DNA of 64,000 nt from Roseomonas populi (GTDB lineage: Bacteria; Pseudomonadota; Alphaproteobacteria; Acetobacterales; Acetobacteraceae), in the NCBI RefSeq assembly GCF_024594815.1, contig NZ_JANJOU010000002.1, positions 248,001 through 312,000 of the forward strand, in the 5' to 3' direction. Under the pieces are notes generated by a model. The model made no database searches, was not told where the DNA came from, and saw nothing but the letters and a program-made list of their open reading frames with translations. Position numbers and translations under genes: made by a program. Below, piece after piece: positions 50,482-60,145 of the stretch (positions within the stretch are counted from its first letter, which is position 1; the number at the start of each line of letters is the position of its first letter).

Positions 50482-52533
50482 CTAATTCACGCGCCGCTTC
50501 ACGGCCGCCACCACGGCGTCCGCCGTGATGCCGAAGTGCTTGTAGAGTTCATCCGCCGGCGCGCTGGCGCCGAATCCGGTCATCCCGACGAAGATGCCAT
50601 CGGGGCCGAGCCAGCGCGACCACCCGAACTCCAGCGCTGCCTCGATGCCGACGCGGGGCGCGGTGCCGAGGATCGTCTCCTGGTAGGTCGGATCCTGCAG
50701 CGCGAAGAGCTCCCAGCAGGGCATGGAGACCACCGTGGTGGGGATCCCGGCCTCTTCCAGCATCTCGCGCGCCTGGATGGCCAGGGACACCTCGGAGCCG
50801 GTCGCGATCAGCGTCGCGCGCCGCTCGCCGGAGGCCTCGGCCAGCACGTAGCCGCCGCGCGCCGTGTGATTTTCCCCGGCCTCGCTCCGCAGCGTCGGCA
50901 GGTTCTGGCGGGACAGCGCCAGCACGCTCGGCCCGTCCGTGCGCTTCACCGCCAACTCCCAGGCCTCGGCCGTCTCCACCACGTCGGCGGGGCGGAAGAC
51001 GTAGAGGTTGGGAATGGCGCGCAACGCCGCCAGCGTCTCCACGGGCTGGTGCGTCGGGCCGTCCTCGCCGAGGCCGATGCTGTCATGCGTCAGCACGTGG
51101 ATCACGCGCTGGCGCATCAGCGCCGCCAGGCGGATAGCCGGGCGCATGTAGTCGGAGAAGACCAGGAAGGTGCCGGAATATGGGATGATGCCGCCGTGCA
51201 GCGCCATGCCGTTCATGGCCGCGGCCATGCCGTGCTCGCGGATGCCCCAGTGCACGAAGCGCCCGCCCCAGTTGGCGGTGTTCAGCGCCGGCACGCCCTT
51301 CACGTTCGTGTTGTTGGAGCCGGTGAGGTCGGCCGAGCCGCCGATCATCTCAGGCACCGCCGGCACCAACGCTTCGAGCGCTTTCTGGGAGGAGACGCGG
51401 GTTGCCAGCTTCGGCTTCTCGACAACGGCCTTGGCCTTCCACTCGGCAACCGGGTCGTCCCAGCGCTCCGGCAGCTTGCCGGCCATGGCGCGCTCGAAAT
51501 CGGCGCGCTGCGGGTGCTTTGCCAGGCGCTTGAGCCAGGAACGGCGCGTGCCGCCGCCGCGGCTGCCGGCCTTCTCCCACTCCGCGCGGATGTCGTCGGG
51601 CACCTCGAAGGGACCGCCTTCCCAGCCCAGCGCCGCCTTGGCCGCCGCGGCCTCCTCGGGGCCCAGCGGGGCGCCGTGGCTGCCCGCCGTGCCCGCCTTC
51701 TTCGGCGCGGAGAAGCCGATGATGGTGCGGCAGGCGATCAGGGTCGGCTTGCGCGACTTGGTGGCCGCATTCAGGGCCGCCGCGATCGCCTCGTGGTCGT
51801 GCCCGTCCACGCGGCGCACGGCCCAGCCATAGGCACGGAACCGGGCCAGCGTGTCCTCGGAGACGGAGATGGCCGTGTCGCCATCGATCGAGATGTGGTT
51901 GTCGTCCCACAGGACGGTGAGCTTATCGAGGCCGAAATGCCCGGCCAGCGAGGCCGCCTCGTGGGAGATCCCTTCCTGCAGGTCGCCGTCCGAGCAGATG
52001 ACCCAGGTGCGGTGGTCCACTAGGCTCTTGCCGAAGCGCGCGGCGAGGTGCCGCTCCGCCATGGCCATGCCGACGGCGGTGGAGATGCCCTGGCCGAGCG
52101 GACCGGTGGTGGTCTCGATTCCCGGATGCTCGCCCAGTTCGGGATGGCCGGCCGCGGGGGAGTGGAGCTGGCGGAAGCGCTTAAGCTCCTCGATCCCCAT
52201 CCCGGCATGGCCGGACAGGTGCAGCCAAGCGTAGAGCAGCATGGAGCCGTGGCCGGCCGAGAGGACGAAGCGGTCCCGGTCCGGCCAGCGCGGGTCGGCG
52301 GCATCGTGCTTCAGGAAGCGGGTGAAAAGGACAGTGGCCACATCCGCCATGCCCATGGGCATGCCAGGATGGCCGGACTTGGCAGCCTCCACGCCGTCGA
52401 TCGCCAGGGCTCGGATGGCATCGGCCATGCGGCGGATCGGGGTCACGGGCCGGGCGAGGATCGCATCCTGCGCGACCAGCGCGGGGCTCCGCTCGGGGGT
52501 GGAGGGCTGCCGGTCGGGTTCCGTGGTGGCCAA
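50482..52533 (-). CDS. tkt: Transketolase
   Basis: A 683-residue ThDP enzyme. The N-terminal [13 protein letters not shown], the SAGHGSML site and the ThDP-binding [19 protein letters not shown]-like stretch (SDGDLQEG) are clear, as are the central [14 protein letters not shown] catalytic histidine region and the C-terminal domain. It moves two-carbon units between sugar phosphates in the pentose phosphate and related cycles. The first gene of tkt-gap-pgk; the N-terminus is some 20 residues longer than usual, and an internal start is possible. Confidence 0.97.
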   Translation of the reverse strand: MATTEPDRQPSTPERSPALVAQDAILARPVTPIRRMADAIRALAIDGVEAAKSGHPGMPMGMADVATVLFTRFLKHDAADPRWPDRDRFVLSAGHGSMLLYAWLHLSGHAGMGIEELKRFRQLHSPAAGHPELGEHPGIETTTGPLGQGISTAVGMAMAERHLAARFGKSLVDHRTWVICSDGDLQEGISHEAASLAGHFGLDKLTVLWDDNHISIDGDTAISVSEDTLARFRAYGWAVRRVDGHDHEAIAAALNAATKSRKPTLIACRTIIGFSAPKKAGTAGSHGAPLGPEEAAAAKAALGWEGGPFEVPDDIRAEWEKAGSRGGGTRRSWLKRLAKHPQRADFERAMAGKLPERWDDPVAEWKAKAVVEKPKLATRVSSQKALEALVPAVPEMIGGSADLTGSNNTNVKGVPALNTANWGGRFVHWGIREHGMAAAMNGMALHGGIIPYSGTFLVFSDYMRPAIRLAALMRQRVIHVLTHDSIGLGEDGPTHQPVETLAALRAIPNLYVFRPADVVETAEAWELAVKRTDGPSVLALSRQNLPTLRSEAGENHTARGGYVLAEASGERRATLIATGSEVSLAIQAREMLEEAGIPTTVVSMPCWELFALQDPTYQETILGTAPRVGIEAALEFGWSRWLGPDGIFVGMTGFGASAPADELYKHFGITADAVVAAVKRRVN

Positions 52534-52853
52534 GGCGGGGGTCTCCGGCAGCGTTGGCCGGGCGGGCAGGGGGGCGCCCGCCGGCTCCTTGCCCCCGTTT
52601 GCTTCCGGCCGGACCTTGCCGGCGGTTCACGACGGGGGCGCTTCGCGGCCGCTATAGAGGCGGGCCGGGCGGATGCCAACCCTGCCCCACCCAGCGCGTT
52701 CGAGAGCGCTGCAGGCCCCGGGCCACCGGATCCCGCAAATCCCCATGGCCCTATTGGGCATAGCTGCCATAGTGTTGCCCCAGGCCAGAAGACCTGCCGC
52801 GGCAGCCAAAAGGGTTCCGTTGCGAAAGCACAATAAATAGGAAGCTGTCATCG
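52534..52853. other. Divergent region between tkt and the GGDEF/EAL gene
   Basis: This 320-bp stretch has the tkt promoter (52651-52679), a 12-bp palindrome CTGCCGCGGCAG at 52794-52805, and an AT-richer stretch just before the GGDEF/EAL start that may hold its promoter. No gene is visible. Confidence 0.45.
52651..52679 (-). promoter_or_regulatory. Sigma-70-like promoter TTGGCA-N17-TATAGC for tkt
   Basis: On the minus strand a -35 TTGGCA and -10 TATAGC are exactly 17 bases apart, about 118 bases before the tkt start codon. Confidence 0.55.
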
Positions 52854-55019
52854 ATGCCTCCGGAAGAGGCCCCCATGCGCCGGCTGAAACGGATGCTGAC
52901 GTTGGGCGCCGGCGTCCTCCTGGCCTTTGCGCTGGCGGCCGTCCTTACGCTGCTCTCTCTGCCGCCGGCCATGGCCGCGGCGGTGCTGGCGGCTCTTACC
53001 TTGCTGCTCGCCGGGGGGGTGTTCTGCGTCTTCCTCACTGTCTGGCCCCGCCTGCGCCGCGCCGCCCTGCTGCGTGAGGCGGTGGACCGCACCGCGGTGC
53101 GCTACGCCGTCTTCGCCCGGGACCGCACGCTGCTGGACCGCAGCCCCGCCTACGACCTGCCGGGGATCGATCCACGCCCGCTGCCTCCAGGCGCAAAGCT
53201 GGACGATCTCCTCTCCGCCACCCATGGCCGGGGCCCCGAGGCCGCCAACGAAGTCGCCCAGCAGATCGCGGAGCACGAGGACGACGCGCGATCGGAGTAC
53301 GACCGTGCCCTGCCGGACGGCCGCATCCTGCAGGTGAGCAAGCGGCGGCTCTCCGGCGGCGAGGTGGCGCGCTTCGCGCTGGACGTCACCGGCTCGCGTG
53401 CCCGGGACCTCCGCGCCCGCGCTATCCATGAGAGCGTGCCGGCCGCCATCTGGCACCTCGACCCCTCCGGGCGGACGGTCGCCGGCAATGGCCGCATGGT
53501 GGATCTGTTCGGCGGGAGGTTGCCGGCCACGCTGATGGAATCGGGCCTGCAGCAGCTCGGCCAGCCCGGGGACGGCCCCTTCGGCCTGCCGCCGGGGCGC
53601 GAGGTGGAGGGGCTTCTGCCCGCCCGCGGCCGCATGCCGGAGCGCCGGGTGATCGTGGTTGCCTCGCCTTGGCTGCCGGGGGAGGGCGGCGGTACCCAGG
53701 CCGTGCTGATGCTGCTGGACGTGACACGCCTGCATGCGGCCCAGGCCACCGCGCTGCACTTTGCCTGGCACGACCCGCTGACGGGGCTGCCGAACCGCTC
53801 CCGCTTCCAGCAGGCCCTGACGCGGCTCGCCGAGATGCCGGATGGCGGCTCCCTGCTCCTCCTGGATCTCACCGGGCTGCGGGCGGTGAACGACTCCTTC
53901 GGTCAGGTGGCGGGCGATTCGGTGTTGCGGGAGGTGGCGCGGCGCCTGCGTGAAGGCCTGCGCCCCCAGGACGGGGTGTACCGCCTGGGCGGGGACGAGT
54001 TCGCCCTTATCGCCACCGGGATTCGCACGCCGCAGGCCGCGGGCGCCATCGCGGCGCGGGTGCAGCGCTCGCTCGCCCTTCCCTTCGACCTCGGCGGCAA
54101 CCCTCAGCCACTGCGGGCAGTGATCGGGCAGGCTTCCCTGCCGGAGGACGCCGCGGATGCCGAGGGGCTGCACCGGGCCGCCGCCCTGGCCCTGGCCCAG
54201 GCCAAGCGCACCGGCAACGGCGCCGTGGTCGCCTATGATCGGGCGCTGGGCGAGCGCATGGCCCGCCAGCTGGCCCGGCGCGAGAAGCTTGCGTCCGCGG
54301 TCGCCAACGGGGGCTTCCGGCTGGCCTGGCAGGCCCAGGTCGATGCCCGGACCGGCGCGCTGCGCGGAGCGGAGGCGCTGCTCCGCTGGTCGCCGACAGC
54401 GGAGGGCCCGATCTCCCCGGCCGAGTTCCTGCCGGAGGCCGAGGCCATGGGGCTGATGCCCCAGATCGACGCCTGGGTGCTGGAGGAAGCGCTGCGGCAG
54501 AAGGCCGCCTGGCGCGCCAGCCACACCGGGCCCGACATTGTCGGCGTGAACATCTCCCCGGCGACGTTGCGCGACCCGGAGTTCCCGGCGCGGGTGCAGG
54601 CCACCCTGGCCCGCTACGGCGTGCCGGCGGAGGCCCTGGAGATCGAGATCCCGGAGGACGTGGCGGCGCGCGACCTGGACGCCATCGCCCCCGTGCTGCA
54701 CGAGCTGATCGCCGATGGTGTGCGGCTCTCTCTCGACGACTTCGGGGGCGGCCGTTCCGCCCTGGCCCACCTGCTGCGCCTGCCCGTGGACCAGGTGAAG
54801 CTGGACCGCAGCATCGTGGCCGGCCTGCCCGGCGGGGCGCGGGAGCGGGCGATCCTGCGCGCCGTCGCCACCCTGGCGCGCGGGATGGAAATTCCTCTGC
54901 TGGCCGAAGGCGTAGAGACGGAGGCCCAGCGCGAGGCCCTGCTTGCGGAGGGCTGCACGGTGATGCAGGGCTGGCTCTTCGGCCGCGCCGTGCCGGCGGG
55001 CGAGCTGGTCGCCCGCTAA
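52854..55019 (+). CDS. GGDEF/EAL two-domain protein (cyclic di-GMP turnover)
   Basis: A 721-residue membrane protein. Two hydrophobic segments (about 14-36 and 40-62) are followed by a PAS-like region (about 85-290), a GGDEF domain with intact RLGGDEFALI, the VND and AGD guanine contacts, and an EAL domain with GAEALLRW, NISPATL, LDDFGGG, VKLDRS and EGVET. Both active sites look complete except that the second Asp of the DxD metal loop is Thr (LDLTGL). So diguanylate cyclase, phosphodiesterase or both are possible. An ATG at 52875 with GAAGAGG upstream is an alternative start. Confidence 0.92.
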   Translation: MPPEEAPMRRLKRMLTLGAGVLLAFALAAVLTLLSLPPAMAAAVLAALTLLLAGGVFCVFLTVWPRLRRAALLREAVDRTAVRYAVFARDRTLLDRSPAYDLPGIDPRPLPPGAKLDDLLSATHGRGPEAANEVAQQIAEHEDDARSEYDRALPDGRILQVSKRRLSGGEVARFALDVTGSRARDLRARAIHESVPAAIWHLDPSGRTVAGNGRMVDLFGGRLPATLMESGLQQLGQPGDGPFGLPPGREVEGLLPARGRMPERRVIVVASPWLPGEGGGTQAVLMLLDVTRLHAAQATALHFAWHDPLTGLPNRSRFQQALTRLAEMPDGGSLLLLDLTGLRAVNDSFGQVAGDSVLREVARRLREGLRPQDGVYRLGGDEFALIATGIRTPQAAGAIAARVQRSLALPFDLGGNPQPLRAVIGQASLPEDAADAEGLHRAAALALAQAKRTGNGAVVAYDRALGERMARQLARREKLASAVANGGFRLAWQAQVDARTGALRGAEALLRWSPTAEGPISPAEFLPEAEAMGLMPQIDAWVLEEALRQKAAWRASHTGPDIVGVNISPATLRDPEFPARVQATLARYGVPAEALEIEIPEDVAARDLDAIAPVLHELIADGVRLSLDDFGGGRSALAHLLRLPVDQVKLDRSIVAGLPGGARERAILRAVATLARGMEIPLLAEGVETEAQREALLAEGCTVMQGWLFGRAVPAGELVAR

Positions 55020-55026
55020 GCCGCCA

Positions 55027-56271
55027 TCAGAGCAGGCGGTTCGCGCGGGCCAGAACCGCCTCGAACAGCACCTGGCAGCCATCGGCGGCCTCTTCCGGCA
55101 GGATGCTCTCCGCCTCGTTGTGGGACAGGCCGTCCTTGCAGGGCGTGAAGATCATCGCGGTGGGCACGCGCCGGGCGACGTAGATCGCGTCGTGCCCCGC
55201 GCCGGAGATGATGTCCCGCGCGGGCAGGCCGAGCCGGGCCGCCGCGTCCCGCACCAGCCCGACGCATTCCGCATCGAAGGGCTGTGCGGGGATGCGGAAC
55301 AGCTCGCGCAGCTCCAGCGAGAGGCCGACCGCCGCGGCGATCTCCCCCGCCCTCTTCGGGAACTCCTCTGCCAGCGCCTCGATCTCCGCGCCGGAGGGAT
55401 GGCGGAACTCCACGGAGAAGCGCACCTCGCCCGGGACCACGTTGCAGGAATTCGGGAAGACCTGCAGCCGCCCCACAGTGCCGCGCCCGTCCTCGCCACG
55501 CTGCCTCATCAGGGAGTCCACCAGCTCCACGATCCGCGCGGCGCCCAGCAGCGCGTCGCGCCGTGCGGAGGGTGGGGTGGTGCCGGCATGGGAGTCCTGG
55601 CCGGTGAGCACCGCGTCGTACCAGACCTGCGCCTGCCCGCCGGTGACGATCCCGATGCGCTTGCCCTCGCGCTCCAGGATTGGGCCCTGCTCGATGTGCA
55701 GCTCGAAGTAGGAATCTGCCTCGAAGGGCCGGGCCGGTGCGTCGCCCCTGTACCCGATACCCTCGAGCGCCTCGATCACCGAGGTCCCCTCGAGATCCTT
55801 GATCGCGTAGGTCTCGTCAGGGTCGTAGACGCCCGCCCAGACGCCACTGCCCATCAGGGAGTGGCCGAAGCGGCTGCCCTCCTCGTCTGTCCAGTTGATC
55901 AGCTCCAGCGGCGCCTCGGTCTCGATGTTGAGGTCCCGGAGCGTCCGCATCACCTCCAGCCCGGCGATCACGCCAAGCGCGCCGTCGAACTTGCCGCCCG
56001 TTGGCTGGCTGTCCAGGTGGCTGCCGAAAAGAACCGGCTTGCGGGCGGGGTCGCGGCCGGGACGGCGTGCGAACATGTTCCCGATCTCGTCCACGCGCAC
56101 CGTCAGCCCGGCCTCCTCGCACCATCGGCGGAACTGGTCCCGCCCGGCGCGATCCACCTCTGTCAGCGTCAGGCGCTTGACGCCGCCCTTCGGCGTGGCG
56201 CCGATCCGCGCCATGTCCATCAGCGCGTCCCAGAGGCGGCGGTCATCGATTCGCTGGTTGGTGCCGGACAT
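55027..56271 (-). CDS. N-carbamoyl-L-amino-acid hydrolase/allantoate amidohydrolase family (M20)
   Basis: A 414-residue M20 metalloamidase. Metal-site segments GSHLDSQPTGGKFDG, NWTDEEGSRF, ELHIEQGPIL and the C-terminal SGAGHDAI are intact. Relatives are L-carbamoylases, beta-ureidopropionases and allantoate amidohydrolases, all acting on ureido acids. The D-specific carbamoylase, amidohydrolase and racemase at 18.6-23.5 kb make a ureido-acid role plausible. Convergent with the GGDEF/EAL gene, 7 bp apart. Confidence 0.9.
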   Translation of the reverse strand: MSGTNQRIDDRRLWDALMDMARIGATPKGGVKRLTLTEVDRAGRDQFRRWCEEAGLTVRVDEIGNMFARRPGRDPARKPVLFGSHLDSQPTGGKFDGALGVIAGLEVMRTLRDLNIETEAPLELINWTDEEGSRFGHSLMGSGVWAGVYDPDETYAIKDLEGTSVIEALEGIGYRGDAPARPFEADSYFELHIEQGPILEREGKRIGIVTGGQAQVWYDAVLTGQDSHAGTTPPSARRDALLGAARIVELVDSLMRQRGEDGRGTVGRLQVFPNSCNVVPGEVRFSVEFRHPSGAEIEALAEEFPKRAGEIAAAVGLSLELRELFRIPAQPFDAECVGLVRDAAARLGLPARDIISGAGHDAIYVARRVPTAMIFTPCKDGLSHNEAESILPEEAADGCQVLFEAVLARANRLL

Positions 56272-56331
56272 GCCCGCTCTCCTCTGGTAGCCCCGGGATG
56301 AATGCGGCGGGCGGGGAGGGGGGACAAGGGG

Positions 56332-56907
56332 TCAGCCGGCGAGTTCTTCCCGCACCGCCTGCAGGATCTCGTCCGAGATGCCGTCGCCCCCCGCCGCCCG
56401 GGCGATGGAGACGGCGCCGACCATGGCCGACAGCGCGAGCAGCGCCCGCTGCCGCCGCCGGCGCCGCACGGAGGATGGAAGCAGACGCTCGATCGCGCCC
56501 GCCAGCCCGCGTATTCCCGCGGCATAGGCGCGCCGTATCCCGCCTTCCGGCGCGTCGCGCGCGGCCTCCGCCGCGAAGCTCGGGGCGGCGCAGCCGGCGC
56601 CCGGCGCGTCCCGGTGCTCCGGGCCCAGGTAGGAGCGCAGCAGCGCGGCCAGCCCCTCGTCGGCGTAATCCTCGGCCAGCGCGGTCCAGCGCGCCTCGTT
56701 CCGGCCGAAGGCGCGCGTGCAGGCCTCGGCCGCAAGCGCCTCCTTCGACCCGAAGTGCCCGTAGAACCCGCCATGGGTAAGGCCCGCGGCAGCCATCACC
56801 TCGGCAACGCTCACCGCTTCCACGCCGCGTTCCCGGAACAGGCGCGCGGCGATGTCGAGAACCGCCTCCCGCTTCTCCGCGACCGCCAACCGAGACGAAC
56901 GTGCCAT
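56332..56907 (-). CDS. TetR/AcrR-family regulator
   Basis: A 191-residue repressor-type regulator. The N-terminal helix-turn-helix (about residues 10-60) has the TetR pattern AARLFRERGVEAVSVAEVMAAAGLTHGGFYGHFGSKEAL. The ligand domain has a cysteine near the middle in GCAAPS. The ATG at 56907 with GGGAGG upstream is preferred to a GTG at 56913. Divergent from an MFS gene, with two spaced palindromes between, so repression of MFS and of itself is likely. Confidence 0.9.
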   Translation of the reverse strand: MARSSRLAVAEKREAVLDIAARLFRERGVEAVSVAEVMAAAGLTHGGFYGHFGSKEALAAEACTRAFGRNEARWTALAEDYADEGLAALLRSYLGPEHRDAPGAGCAAPSFAAEAARDAPEGGIRRAYAAGIRGLAGAIERLLPSSVRRRRRQRALLALSAMVGAVSIARAAGGDGISDEILQAVREELAG

Positions 56908-56947
56908 GGCCACCTCCCGCGGACCGAAACTAACGCGTTGACTTTAT

Positions 56948-56963
56948 CATGACGAGTGTCATG
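56948..56963. promoter_or_regulatory. Palindrome CATGAC-N4-GTCATG, candidate TetR operator 1
   Basis: Perfect 6-bp arms around GAGT in the tetR/MFS divergent region. It shares the pattern ATGAY-N4-RTCAT with a second palindrome centred 22 bp away, that is two helical turns. Confidence 0.55.
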
Positions 56964-56970
56964 GATATAT

Positions 56971-56984
56971 ATGATCACCATCAT
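56971..56984. promoter_or_regulatory. Palindrome ATGAT-N4-ATCAT, candidate TetR operator 2
   Basis: Perfect 5-bp arms around CACC. It overlaps a -10-like TATGAT at 56970-56975 for the MFS gene, so a bound repressor would block RNA polymerase. Confidence 0.55.
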
Positions 56985-57034
56985 GGAATAAGTGCCATGG
57001 CTCATCCCCCGTCGCAGCCCGGGATCGCCGCGTG

Positions 57035-58324
57035 ATGCTCGCGGCCGCCCTCAACGCGCGCCTTGCCCGGCGCGGGATTCACTACGGCTGGGTCATGGTG
57101 GCCCTCACCTTCCTCGTCTCGCTCTCGTCGGCGGGCTCCATGGGCATCCTCGGGGCGCTTCTCCTGCCGCTGCAGCGCGACACGGGCTGGGACACCGCCT
57201 CCATCTCCGGCGCCCTGGCGCTCCGCATCCTCCTCTTCGGCCTGATGGGGCCCTTCGCCGCCGCCATCATGCAGCGCTACGGCCTGCGCCGGACCGTGGC
57301 CACCGCACTCACCCTCGTCGTCGCGGGCTGCGTCCTCTCCATGCGGATGACGGAGCTCTGGCAGCTCTGGCTCTACTGGGGCGTGCTCACCGGGATCGGA
57401 ACGGGGATGACGGCGATGGTGCTCGGCGCCACCGTCGCCAACCGCTGGTTCGTGCAGCGGCGCGGGCTCGTGCTGGGCATGCTGACGGCGGCCAACGCCA
57501 CGGGCCAGCTCGCCTTCCTGCCGCTCGGCGCCTGGCTGGCGCAGCAGGAGGGCTGGCGCGTGGCGATGCTGCCGGCGCTTGGGGCCGGCGTGGCCTCCGT
57601 GCTGCTGATGCTGCTGCTCGGCCGCGACCGGCCGGAGGAGCTGGGCCTTCGCGCGCTAGGCGAGGCGGCGGATGCCCCGGCGGCCCCACCGCCAGTGCCG
57701 AACGCCAACCCGGTCCGCACCGCATTCGCCAACCTGGCCGAGGCCTCGCACAGCCCTGTCTTCTGGATCCTCTTCGCCAGCTTCGCGATCTGCGGCCTCT
57801 CCACGAACGGCCTGATCCAGACGCATTTCATCCCGCTCTGCGCCGATTTCGGCATGCAGGAGGTCCAGGCGGCCTCGGTGCTGGCCGTCATGGGTGCTTT
57901 CGACTTCGTCGGCACCATCGCCTCGGGCTGGCTGTCGGACCGCTACGACAATCGCCGCCTTCTCTTCTGGTACTACGGGCTGCGCGGCCTCTCGCTGCTC
58001 TTCCTGCCGATGAGCACCTTCTCCCTCTACGGCCTCTCGATCTTCGCCGTCTTCTACGGCCTGGACTGGATCGCGACCGTGCCGCCCACGGTGAAGCTCG
58101 CCGGCCAGGCCTTCGGGCGGGAAAAGGCGCCGTTGGTTTTCGGCTGGGTCTTCACGGGGCACCAGCTCGGCGCCGCGCTGGCGGCCTTCGGTGGCGGGCT
58201 GAGCCGGGACGTGCTGGCGAGCTACCTGCCTGCCTTCTACGTCGCGGGAGCTGCCTGCCTTATCGCTTCGCTGCTGGTGCTCGGCGCCCGGCCCCGGCCG
58301 CAGGCCCGGCCCGCGGCGGCGTAG
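57035..58324 (+). CDS. MFS transporter
   Basis: A 429-residue major facilitator with about 12 membrane segments and the long central loop near residue 210. IHYGWVMVALTFLVSLSSAGSMG at the start is characteristic of the oxalate/formate and monocarboxylate-like MFS group. Substrate unknown. The ATG at 57035 or a GTG at 57032 are equivalent starts. Next to a class II aldolase on the same strand; the TetR regulator is divergent. Confidence 0.88.
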   Translation: MLAAALNARLARRGIHYGWVMVALTFLVSLSSAGSMGILGALLLPLQRDTGWDTASISGALALRILLFGLMGPFAAAIMQRYGLRRTVATALTLVVAGCVLSMRMTELWQLWLYWGVLTGIGTGMTAMVLGATVANRWFVQRRGLVLGMLTAANATGQLAFLPLGAWLAQQEGWRVAMLPALGAGVASVLLMLLLGRDRPEELGLRALGEAADAPAAPPPVPNANPVRTAFANLAEASHSPVFWILFASFAICGLSTNGLIQTHFIPLCADFGMQEVQAASVLAVMGAFDFVGTIASGWLSDRYDNRRLLFWYYGLRGLSLLFLPMSTFSLYGLSIFAVFYGLDWIATVPPTVKLAGQAFGREKAPLVFGWVFTGHQLGAALAAFGGGLSRDVLASYLPAFYVAGAACLIASLLVLGARPRPQARPAAA

Positions 58325-58446
58325 CGTCGGGCGGCCTGGCCATTTCGGGGAAATAGCGGCGGCGGGATCGAAACAAACCGCCTCGCGCCTTGCGATCCGC
58401 CCCTGAGGTTGCAAACCTTGCGCACCTCACGGCCGGAAACCCCATC

Positions 58447-59229
58447 ATGGCGCACGCGCTGCCCTCCGCCCCGCCGATCCTCCGCAACAGCGCGCTGGAC
58501 GCGCCGGAGATCCGGCAGGCGCGGATCGACCTCGCCGCCTGCTTCCGCATGGCGGCGCGGCTCGGCCTGCAGGAGGGGATCTGCAACCACCTCTCCGCCC
58601 TGGTTCCCGGGCGGCCGGACCTGATGCTGGTGAACCCCTATGGTTGGGCCTTCGGGGAGATCACCGCCTCTCGCCTTCTCGTCTGCGACTTCGAGGGACG
58701 TGTTGTGGCCGGGGAGGGCACGCCCGAGGCCACCGCCTTCTACATCCACGCCCGGCTGCACATGCGGCACCCCCGCGCCGTGGCCGCCTTCCACACGCAC
58801 ATGCCGAACGCGACGGCCCTCTCGATGCTCGAGGGGCCACCCCTGGTCTGGGCCGGGCAGACCGCGCTGAAGTTCTACGGCCGCACCGCCGTGGACGAGG
58901 AATACAACGGCCTCGCGCTCGATGAAGCGGAGGGCGACCGCATCGCCGCGGTGATGGGTGATGCGGACATCGCCTTCCTAAAGAACCACGGCGTGATGGT
59001 CGTCGGCCCCTCCATCGCGGAGGCCTGGGACGATCTCTACTACCTGGAACGCGCCGCGGAGGTGCAGCGCCTGGCCTTCTCGACCAACCGCCCCCTGAAG
59101 CCCGTGCCGAAGGACGTTGCGGAGCGCACTTACGCCCAGATGCGCGCCGGCGATTCCGAGAGCGCGCGGCTGCACCTGGAGAGCGTGAAGCGCGTCCTCT
59201 CCCGCGAGGAGCCGGACTATCTCGACTAG
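58447..59229 (+). CDS. Class II aldolase/adducin family protein
   Basis: A 260-residue zinc-dependent aldolase-fold protein. The zinc histidines are in AAFHTHMPN, and a further one in FLKNHGVMVVG. The N-terminal region has ARLGLQEGICNHLSALVPG. Members act on sugar phosphates or hydroxyketones; some are decarboxylases. A glutamate in the YNGLALDE segment may be catalytic. Lies 122 bp after the MFS gene, so transport and cleavage of one compound are possible. Confidence 0.87.
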   Translation: MAHALPSAPPILRNSALDAPEIRQARIDLAACFRMAARLGLQEGICNHLSALVPGRPDLMLVNPYGWAFGEITASRLLVCDFEGRVVAGEGTPEATAFYIHARLHMRHPRAVAAFHTHMPNATALSMLEGPPLVWAGQTALKFYGRTAVDEEYNGLALDEAEGDRIAAVMGDADIAFLKNHGVMVVGPSIAEAWDDLYYLERAAEVQRLAFSTNRPLKPVPKDVAERTYAQMRAGDSESARLHLESVKRVLSREEPDYLD

Positions 59230-59251
59230 CGCCGCCGCACCGGCCGGCTCG

Positions 59252-60145
59252 ATGCAAGATCCGGGTGCGCGGCGCTTCGGCCTGCTCTGCCTCGGCGTTA
59301 CTGCGTTGGGCTGGGGGCTGAACTGGCCGGTGCTGAAGTTCCTGCTCTCGGAGATGCCGCCGCTGACGGCACGCGGCCTCGCAGGGCTCCTGGCCGCCCT
59401 CGCCCTGGCCGGCTTCGCCCTCGCCCGCGGCCTTCCGCTTCTCGTTCCCGGCCGGAAATGGCCCGCGCTGATCATCGCCTCGGCGCTGAACGTCACCGCC
59501 TGGATGGGGCTGGCCACGATGGGCCTTCGCTACCTCGGTGCGGGGGAGGGCGCGATGATTTGCTACACGATGCCTGCCTGGACGGCGCTCGCCGCCTGGC
59601 CCGTGCTGGGAGAGAGGCCTTCCGCCGCGCGGCTCCTGGCCCTGGTTCTCGGCATGGCCGGCGTGGTGCTGCTGGTCACGGAGAACGGCGTCGCGCTGGA
59701 GTGGGAGAAGATGCCGGGGGTGGCCATGATCCTCGTCGGCGCCGTGCTCTTCGCCCTCGGCACCGTGTGGTTCAAGCGGCACCCGCTGGGGCTGAACCCC
59801 GTGGCCTCGGTGGCCTGGCAGGTGGGGCTGGGCTGCCTGCCCATGGCGCTGGCCGGGCCTTTCCTCGAGAATGCCGACTTTGCCCAGGTCTCCAACGCGG
59901 GCTGGGCGGCCTTCCTCTACATGGCGGCGCTGCCGCTCTGCCTCTGCTACCTCGCCTGGTTCGCGGCGCTGGCGGCCCTTCCGGCGGGGGTGGCCGCGAT
60001 CGGCACGCTGGCGGTGCCGCTGATCGGCGTGCTGTCCGGCGCCGCCTTCCTGAACGAGCCCTTCGGGCCTCGGCAGGCGGCCGCCCTTGCCCTGACGATG
60101 GCGGGCATCGTCCTCGCGATCCGCACGGGCCCGCGCAAGGCCTAG
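59252..60145 (+). CDS. EamA-family (DMT superfamily) transporter
   Basis: A 297-residue membrane protein with ten segments in two EamA repeats, the RhtA/YdcZ-like exporter type. It starts LLCLGVTALGWGLNWPVLK, the usual N-terminal motif. Function is likely export of an amino acid or small metabolite. It is 22 bp after the aldolase gene. Its stop shares a CTAG with the convergent comM stop (60142-60145). Confidence 0.88.
   Translation: MQDPGARRFGLLCLGVTALGWGLNWPVLKFLLSEMPPLTARGLAGLLAALALAGFALARGLPLLVPGRKWPALIIASALNVTAWMGLATMGLRYLGAGEGAMICYTMPAWTALAAWPVLGERPSAARLLALVLGMAGVVLLVTENGVALEWEKMPGVAMILVGAVLFALGTVWFKRHPLGLNPVASVAWQVGLGCLPMALAGPFLENADFAQVSNAGWAAFLYMAALPLCLCYLAWFAALAALPAGVAAIGTLAVPLIGVLSGAAFLNEPFGPRQAAALALTMAGIVLAIRTGPRKA

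Noticed and set aside
52930-53337. Small plus-strand frame inside the GGDEF/EAL gene
   Set aside because: It is an out-of-frame reading of that gene, rich in Arg and Cys without a ribosome site.
52848-55082. A 744-residue minus-strand open frame over the GGDEF/EAL gene
   Set aside because: It is antisense to intact GGDEF and EAL motifs and has low-complexity Arg/Gly/Ala composition.
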